Origin: Candidatus Nitrotoga sp. SPKER
Lineage (GTDB): Bacteria; Pseudomonadota; Gammaproteobacteria; Burkholderiales; Gallionellaceae
Length of the DNA: 64,000 bases
Direction: 5' to 3'
NCBI GenBank assembly: GCA_003402285.1
Contig: QFXG01000006.1
Coordinates: 1-64,000 of the forward strand
Shown here: piece by piece, positions 59,620-64,000 of the stretch
How the letters are laid out: every line of letters begins with the position of its first letter
How positions within the stretch are numbered: the first letter of the stretch is position 1
Program-made: the position numbers and the translations under genes
Notes under the pieces: generated by a model
The model's database searches: none
What the model saw: the letters and a program-made list of their open reading frames with translations, nothing else
What the model was told of the DNA's origin: nothing

Positions 59620-60363
59620 TTAACCGGACGCAGCGATCTCGCGCGACGATGGACCATAACGTGGGGGGAGCATCTCGCCATCAGGCGGCATGATCACCGT
59701 CGACACCCGATCAGTCTTGCCGTCATCGGCTTGTCCGCCGCGACCGGCTTCCGGCCTCAACGCGCGATAACGATTGCCGGTCGGCTCGGTGAGTGCAACC
59801 GTGTTTGTCTCGATCCCTGTTTCGGAGATACCAGTGACGGCCTGCCCGTTTCCATTCACGAGTACGGATCGTCCAGCGATCGTCTCTACACGATAGGCAA
59901 GCTCGCCGATGATCGGAGCAAACGTCCAGTCGGTGTTGCGCATAAAGAACACATAGCGCGAGCCAATTGCAAAGCGCGGCATCTCGCTCGCGCGAAACCA
60001 GCGACCGTCAGGCATCGGACCGCCAAAAATACTGAGAACGATCTCCGATGCAACCGTCGTGCCAAGCACGCTGTGCGTGTTCACCACCTTAACCTTCGTG
60101 CGTGGGCCAGCGCAATCGTCAAAGTCAAACGCAATATCAGACACGTCGCCTTCAACTACGGCAGCGGTCTGCTCAAGGATCGCGCGCATCGACTCGAACG
60201 CACGCGGCGGGATCTTTGGCCCCGTTTTTTCGGGCGGAGGGGGTTCGACGCTGACCACCTGTATCGGGCCGTGACCACTGTACGTGCAGCCGACAACAAG
60301 CACAAATACTGCAAGTGGAGCAAACCGGTGATAACGGCTAACGATATTGCTGCGAATTTTCAT
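59620..60363 (-). CDS. Unknown lipoprotein paired with the metalloprotease
   Basis: A 247-residue predicted lipoprotein, lipobox LVVGC with Cys26. A Pro-rich linker (SVEPPPPEKTGPKIPPRAFE) follows. The main domain includes EQTAAVVEGDVSDIAFDFDD and RFAIGSRYVFFMRNTDWTFA, a pattern seen in small beta-rich domains, and it resembles no family I can name. The GC-rich codon use matches the metalloprotease gene downstream and differs from the rest of the window. No clear ribosome binding site was seen. A long frame on the opposite strand is an artefact of the high GC. Confidence 0.7.
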   Translation of the reverse strand: MKIRSNIVSRYHRFAPLAVFVLVVGCTYSGHGPIQVVSVEPPPPEKTGPKIPPRAFESMRAILEQTAAVVEGDVSDIAFDFDDCAGPRTKVKVVNTHSVLGTTVASEIVLSIFGGPMPDGRWFRASEMPRFAIGSRYVFFMRNTDWTFAPIIGELAYRVETIAGRSVLVNGNGQAVTGISETGIETNTVALTEPTGNRYRALRPEAGRGGQADDGKTDRVSTVIMPPDGEMLPPRYGPSSREIAASG

Positions 60364-60736
60364 TGGGCTACTTCAGGCTGAAATGAGCGAATCGCTCAGT
60401 GCGCGGACTGCAACATTACCCGCAACCGTGTGCAAGATGAAATTCAGATCATAAAGTGATATTAAAATCAGTCTGTGCGGTAGCGAACTTAATTTATTTA
60501 TTGGTCATCGGAAAGCAATGTCATTGGTTTATTACCGTAATGTTTACCTATAGGATAAATGCGCTTATGGTAGTCGAGACAAAATGTGGACGCTACTCTT
60601 TACTTTCATCTTCAGCACACATAAGGTAGCGTCCCCTTTCTGCCCTCCTCAAAAATGAAGGAATGAATTCGCGGAGGTTTATTTCCAAAAATATTGTTAT
60701 CTACCAAAACATCAATTAATAGCTTTCATTTCCCGC
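60364..60736. other. Intergenic region holding a repeat copy
   Basis: AT-rich gap between the GC-rich lipoprotein gene and the restriction-gene relic. It contains the repeat at 60588-60640. No gene was recognised. Confidence 0.45.
60588..60640. repeat. Hairpin plus repeat, first copy
   Basis: GGACGCTAC (60588-60596) and GTAGCGTCC (60626-60634) form nine-base arms. The stretch from 60608 (CATCTTCAGCACACATAAGG then TAGCGTCCCCTTT) recurs at 62609-62640 with several changes. Confidence 0.6.
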
Positions 60737-61377
60737 TTTATCTTTAATCCATCAGGGGAAATGGATCTGTTCAACGACAAATCAAACATCACACCCAACG
60801 GACGCCGCCCCAATTTTGCGCCAAAGTTCATTGCAGATTTTTCCGCGCGGCTGAAACTTGCTTTTGTGCCGGATGGTTGCGGCGACTTGCACAAAACTTT
60901 CGGACCAAAAAATATATTCCATTCACCAACCTATCGCAGCCACTACGCCGATTTTTTGAAAATAGATTTCCCGTGCTTACCTCTCACCAGCGATGTGGCA
61001 CTATTTCGCAGTCTATGTGCATCGGGCAAAGAGCTAGTGACAATACACCTGATGGAGCAACTCCCGAAACCCCGAGCACTCTATCCAGTGGCGGACGATA
61101 ACACGGTGAACAATGTTCACTACAGCGAACCGACAGACACTGTACCGGGGGGTGTATGGATCAACAAAAAACAGCATTTCGACAACGTGCCACCCAAAGT
61201 GGGTGGCTATCACATCGGCGGCTATCAGGTGTGCCATAAGTGACTGAAAGACCGCAAGGGCGGCAGCTTTCTTACGACAATCTGACGCATTATCAGGGTA
61301 TTGTCTCGGCACTGGCACACACCATCGAGTTACAGGCCGCGATTGATGAAATCATAGGCGAATGGTCGATGCAATAG
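60737..61377 (+). pseudogene. 3' fragment of a type ISP restriction-modification gene
   Basis: The C-terminal target-recognition end of a large helicase/N6-adenine methylase restriction enzyme (type ISP, LlaBIII-like). It shows PNFAPKFIADFSARLKLAFV, SPTYRSHYADFLKIDFPCLP, then VWINKKQHFDNVPPKVGGYH and IGGYQVCHK. A TGA (61241-61243) replaces the conserved Trp. After one frame change the rest is recognisable: LSYDNLTHYQGIVSALAHTI, then EIIGEWSMQ and the true stop at 61377. The upstream nuclease, helicase and methylase domains (more than a thousand residues in intact homologues) are absent. Confidence 0.9.
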
Positions 61378-61680
61378 TGCATACCTACGCCTATCGCTAC
61401 TATACCCTGGCCATGTGTTAGTAATGATTTTTTGATAAATTGAATCGATGTATTACATAGCCTTGAACGGAGGAGTCACTTTCAATATTCTGTAGTATCT
61501 ATTCAAGAAAATCTATGTGGTGCAGAGTGATACAATAATAGGCTTAAATTATGTTGCAGCCGATACTGGACTATCCCCTTTATTAAGTATGAAGGCTCTC
61601 ATTAATTTGTAGCTTGGTTAAAATATCTGTCTTCAACTAAGACATCATCACAATTAAAAAAACAATCAACGGGAGTAAGC
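61378..61680. other. Intergenic region upstream of the HDOD gene
   Basis: A 303-base AT-rich gap. It ends with the GGGAG ribosome binding site of the HDOD gene. No gene, RNA or convincing promoter was picked out. Confidence 0.4.
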
Positions 61681-62556
61681 ATGAGTGCCGGTAATACACC
61701 AGTCAATCTGAAGCAAGCCATCCGTAATCTTGATACGCTACCTACCATGCCGGTGATCGCTCAAAGATTACTTGATCTGAATATAGATAGTATTGAAGGT
61801 GAGCGTGCGATGCTCAAACTGATAGAGCAAGATCCTCAGATCGCCGCCAAGATTATCGGCCTTGCAAACACCCCCTTGTTTGGCACATCCAAAAGGGTCA
61901 GCTCGGTCTCGGATTCTGCCATATTGCTCGGCTTTACCCGCGTCAAGGCTGTCACTATGGGTATAGCGTTTATGTCCTCGTTGATAACAAAACCCGCAGG
62001 AAAACTAGACACACAGGGGCTTTGGCTGCACAGCTTAGCTATTGCTCTTGCGCTACGAACTCTCTCTCTTGCTATGCCACGCAACACACGCCCGCTCGAC
62101 GATGAAATTTTCTTGGCTGGATTACTCCATGATATAGGCTATGTTGTGCTGAACCATCTTGATCAAAAACGCAGCGATGAGTTGCACACACGCATCTCTT
62201 TAGAAAAAGACCGACCTTCTATCGAGATCGAAGCTGAGCTATTGGAAATGAACCACTGCGAATTGGGTGCAGAACTTGCTCACCTATGGAATCTACCAGA
62301 AGCTATCGTTACCGTGTTGCGCTATCATCATGACCCTGAAAATAAACATGCAGCAGCCGGACAACCACTAGTAAGCATGATGAACATTGCTGAAAAAGTA
62401 CTAGCAGGTTTTGGTATTTTCGAACACGTTACAGTTGATATTAATCATGAAGAATGGCAAGCATTAGGAATTGACCCAGCCAAGGCAGAAAAACTGATCG
62501 ACCAAATAACTAAACAGGCTGAAGCGGTCAAACAAACAGCCGGGAGCTTCTTTTAA
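61681..62556 (+). CDS. HDOD-domain protein
   Basis: A 291-residue cytoplasmic protein consisting of one HDOD domain (about residues 10-230): LDTLPTMPVIAQRLLDLN, QDPQIAAKIIGLANTPLFGT, then AILLGFTRVKAVTMGIAFMS. It keeps LAGLLHDIGYVVLNHL and the NHCELGAELAHLWNLPEAIV stretch. HDOD proteins are output or regulatory modules in signalling and motility and usually lack catalysis. Here the HD pair (LLHDIG) remains, as in the GSU/c-di-GMP-linked relatives. GGGAG precedes the ATG. It is monocistronic. The target is unknown. Confidence 0.9.
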   Translation: MSAGNTPVNLKQAIRNLDTLPTMPVIAQRLLDLNIDSIEGERAMLKLIEQDPQIAAKIIGLANTPLFGTSKRVSSVSDSAILLGFTRVKAVTMGIAFMSSLITKPAGKLDTQGLWLHSLAIALALRTLSLAMPRNTRPLDDEIFLAGLLHDIGYVVLNHLDQKRSDELHTRISLEKDRPSIEIEAELLEMNHCELGAELAHLWNLPEAIVTVLRYHHDPENKHAAAGQPLVSMMNIAEKVLAGFGIFEHVTVDINHEEWQALGIDPAKAEKLIDQITKQAEAVKQTAGSFF

Positions 62557-62566
62557 GTTGAAACAT

Positions 62567-62595
62567 TGGGACTCCCTGATAAAACAAGAGTCCCA
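62567..62595 (+). terminator. Possible terminator of the HDOD gene
   Basis: TGGGACTC and GAGTCCCA, eight-base perfect arms with a 13-base loop, ten bases after the stop. Only a short T-run follows, so it may be weak. Confidence 0.5.
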
Positions 62596-62608
62596 CCCCT
62601 TTGATTGC

Positions 62609-62640
62609 CATCTTCAGTACACGAATAGTAGCGTTCCTTT
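62609..62640. repeat. Second copy of the CATCTTCAG repeat
   Basis: CATCTTCAGTACACGAATAG then TAGCGTTCCTTT. It matches 60608-60640 with several substitutions and one gap. The two copies flank the restriction relic and the HDOD gene. Confidence 0.55.
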
Positions 62641-62702
62641 GATAAATTCATAACATTACAATATTCAAAAACTTTATTTAATAAATATTTAACGGAGAGA
62701 AA

Positions 62703-63929
62703 TTAGCTTTTAATTGCCCTCTCCACCGCGATAATCCGTGCCTCGCACACCTTTTCAGCAATAGCATTTTTATCTTCACATTGCTGCGCAATCTCCCCTG
62801 CATTCACCGTTTGCGCCACCCGTAACATTCGCAGCAGATAATCCGCCTGCGGATAAGCATCCTGTTCGTGTCCGGTCCGCCCCCGTGCATCCGAAGCACA
62901 AGCTAGCAACAGGTGCGCGAAACGTTCCGGCCTGCGCCACGCATCGCAACTATACAGCATGGCGACAATGGTATCGGGACGTAGCTCAAGGGCACGATGC
63001 ACATTACCGTGATAGCGTGCGACTAATAAGCCAAGGTCGCGACATTCGTTGGTTACACGCAAACGCACACACAAGGCACGCAACAAATTGACACTGCGTA
63101 TCTCATGGCCAATGTGACGCGGTAAAATATCCTTTGGTGTATTCCCCTTGCCGAGGTCGTGCGTAAGCGCAGAAAAACGCACTTCCAGTGGGTAGTCATG
63201 TTGTGCTGCATCGTCCAGCACCAGCATGGTGTGTATGCCGCAATCAATTTCCGGGTGATATTTAGGCGGCTGTGGCACGCCGAACAGCGCATCTACTTCC
63301 GGCAGAATTTTCACCAGCGCACCGCAATCACGTAGCGTATAAAAAAAGCGCGACGGCACTTTTTCCATCAGGCCACGCGCCAACTCTTGCCACACACGTT
63401 CCGGCACCAGCGCATCCACCTCACCATTTTCCACCATTGCGCGCATCAGTGACAACGTCTCCGGCGCTATGTTGAAACCAAAACGCGCTACGAAACGTGC
63501 TGCGCGCAGAATCCGTACCGGGTCTTCACTAAACGCCGAACTAACATGGCGTAATATTCCGGCCTTCAAATCAGCGATACCGTTGTAAGGGTCAATTAAA
63601 CTGCCGTCTTGATCGCGTGCAATGGCATTAATGGTGAAATCACGGCGCAACAAATCCTGTTCCAACGTCACGTCCGGCGCGGCATGAATAGCAAAACCCC
63701 TATAACCGGGCGCAGTTTTACGCTCGGTGCGTGCCAACGCATATTCCTCATGTTTATACGGATGCAAGAACACTGGAAAATCCTTGCCCACCGGCTTATA
63801 GCCGCGCGCAACCATGTCTTCCGGCGTACTTCCCACCACCACCCAATCATGGTCGTTTACTGGCAGACCGAGTAATTCGTCACGCACTGCGCCACCAACA
63901 CTGTAAATTTTCAGACCGCTATCTTTCAT
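62703..63929 (-). CDS. cca: CCA-adding tRNA nucleotidyltransferase with HD domain
   Basis: Adds or repairs the 3'-CCA of tRNAs, 408 residues. The nucleotidyltransferase head has YSVGGAVRDELLGLPVNDHD (GGxxR and the DxD metal site), then RRDFTINAIARD and DPVRILRAARFVARFGF. The C-terminal HD phosphohydrolase domain (HTMLVLDDAAQHDYPLEVRF, LTHDLGKG) matches the multifunctional proteobacterial enzyme, which also has phosphatase and 2',3'-cyclic phosphodiesterase activity. The start is the ATG at 63929, nine codons inside a longer frame. It overlaps the end of the upstream gene by 11 bases. Confidence 0.95.
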   Translation of the reverse strand: MKDSGLKIYSVGGAVRDELLGLPVNDHDWVVVGSTPEDMVARGYKPVGKDFPVFLHPYKHEEYALARTERKTAPGYRGFAIHAAPDVTLEQDLLRRDFTINAIARDQDGSLIDPYNGIADLKAGILRHVSSAFSEDPVRILRAARFVARFGFNIAPETLSLMRAMVENGEVDALVPERVWQELARGLMEKVPSRFFYTLRDCGALVKILPEVDALFGVPQPPKYHPEIDCGIHTMLVLDDAAQHDYPLEVRFSALTHDLGKGNTPKDILPRHIGHEIRSVNLLRALCVRLRVTNECRDLGLLVARYHGNVHRALELRPDTIVAMLYSCDAWRRPERFAHLLLACASDARGRTGHEQDAYPQADYLLRMLRVAQTVNAGEIAQQCEDKNAIAEKVCEARIIAVERAIKS

Positions 63930-64000
63930 CAGGAGTAGCCTGCTGATTAACAGCATTCTTTGCCGTAATCACACCCAAACGTTGCTTGAGGGAACGCGGC
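63919..64000 (-). CDS. C-terminal end of a gene upstream of cca (rest outside window)
   Basis: A frame open to the right window edge ends PRSLKQRLGVITAKNAVNQQ then ATPDER and a TAG at 63919-63921. Its end overlaps the cca start, which implies translational coupling. Only about 26 residues are visible, too few to name the product. In related genomes cca is often preceded by a lytic-transglycosylase gene, but this sequence neither proves nor excludes that. Confidence 0.5.
   Translation of the reverse strand, partial: PRSLKQRLGVITAKNAVNQQATPDER

Noticed and set aside
59530-60381. 283-codon plus-strand frame opposite the lipoprotein gene
   Set aside because: High GC removes stop codons on both strands. 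The minus strand has a lipobox and sensible composition, whereas this frame is Arg/His-rich and shapeless.
60761-61243. 160-residue intact hypothetical protein
   Set aside because: It is the middle of a restriction-enzyme C-terminus whose conserved reading continues past its stop in another frame.

Overview
The window reads as chromosomal DNA of an autotrophic betaproteobacterium, most likely in or near the Gallionellaceae/Nitrosomonadales. The reasons are a class I phosphoribulokinase (prkB), the betaproteobacterial types of LeuRS, BioC/BioH, LolA, FtsK and MoeB, the conserved rhodanese-grxC-secB-gpsA block, and a moderate GC content. The species cannot be fixed from the sequence alone. Most of the window is housekeeping genes. 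No rRNA, CRISPR array, prophage or intact IS element was seen, and there is one tRNA.

Layout. 1-6.4 kb: the 3' end of a chemoreceptor gene, tag, a DsbA-family oxidoreductase, a SulP transporter, an unknown secreted protein and a DUF937/YidB protein, with long gaps between them. 6.5-15 kb: a repeat-bearing gap, tRNA-Ser(CGA), mltF, then a minus-strand housekeeping run (serS, rarA, lolA, ftsK). 15-24.5 kb: biotin genes bioB-bioF-bioH-bioC, with bioD about 5 kb away. The intervening DNA carries an exported catalase-peroxidase, a membrane protein, a CsgG-like lipoprotein and a small Cys-rich ORF. 24.5-25.9 kb: comF and trmL.

25.9-31.6 kb is a corridor of decay. It holds a dead REP-associated transposase between two REP hairpins, the 3' end of yicC, a standalone PD-(D/E)xK nuclease-like gene, a perfect palindrome, a dead cbpA J-domain gene, two intact hsp20 genes behind a sigma32-like promoter, a pepN 3' fragment, a DUF3592 gene, a VOC-protein fragment and a frameshifted aqpZ. 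31.6-41 kb: a small unknown pair, a cupin, gpsA-SH3-secB-grxC-rhodanese, a PglL/Wzy-like ligase, and a tight CHASE2-SH3-M48 peptidase operon. 41-46.2 kb: gpmI-envC-ctpA-moeB on the plus strand. 46.5-53.5 kb: leuS-lptE-holA-cutA-dsbD on the minus strand, with an odd Gly/Ser/Asp insertion in LeuRS. 53.7-58 kb: prkB, uvrD and a DUF481 outer-membrane protein.

58.3-61.4 kb looks acquired. It has a GC-rich pair encoding a secreted zinc metalloprotease and a lipoprotein, followed by the broken 3' end of a type ISP restriction-modification gene. The window closes with an HDOD protein, cca, and the last codons of a gene upstream of cca.

The best candidates for undescribed biology are the standalone nuclease-fold protein (26825-28237), the CHASE2-SH3-M48 operon (37783-40874), the metalloprotease/lipoprotein pair (58280-60363), and the insertion that separates bioD from the other bio genes.
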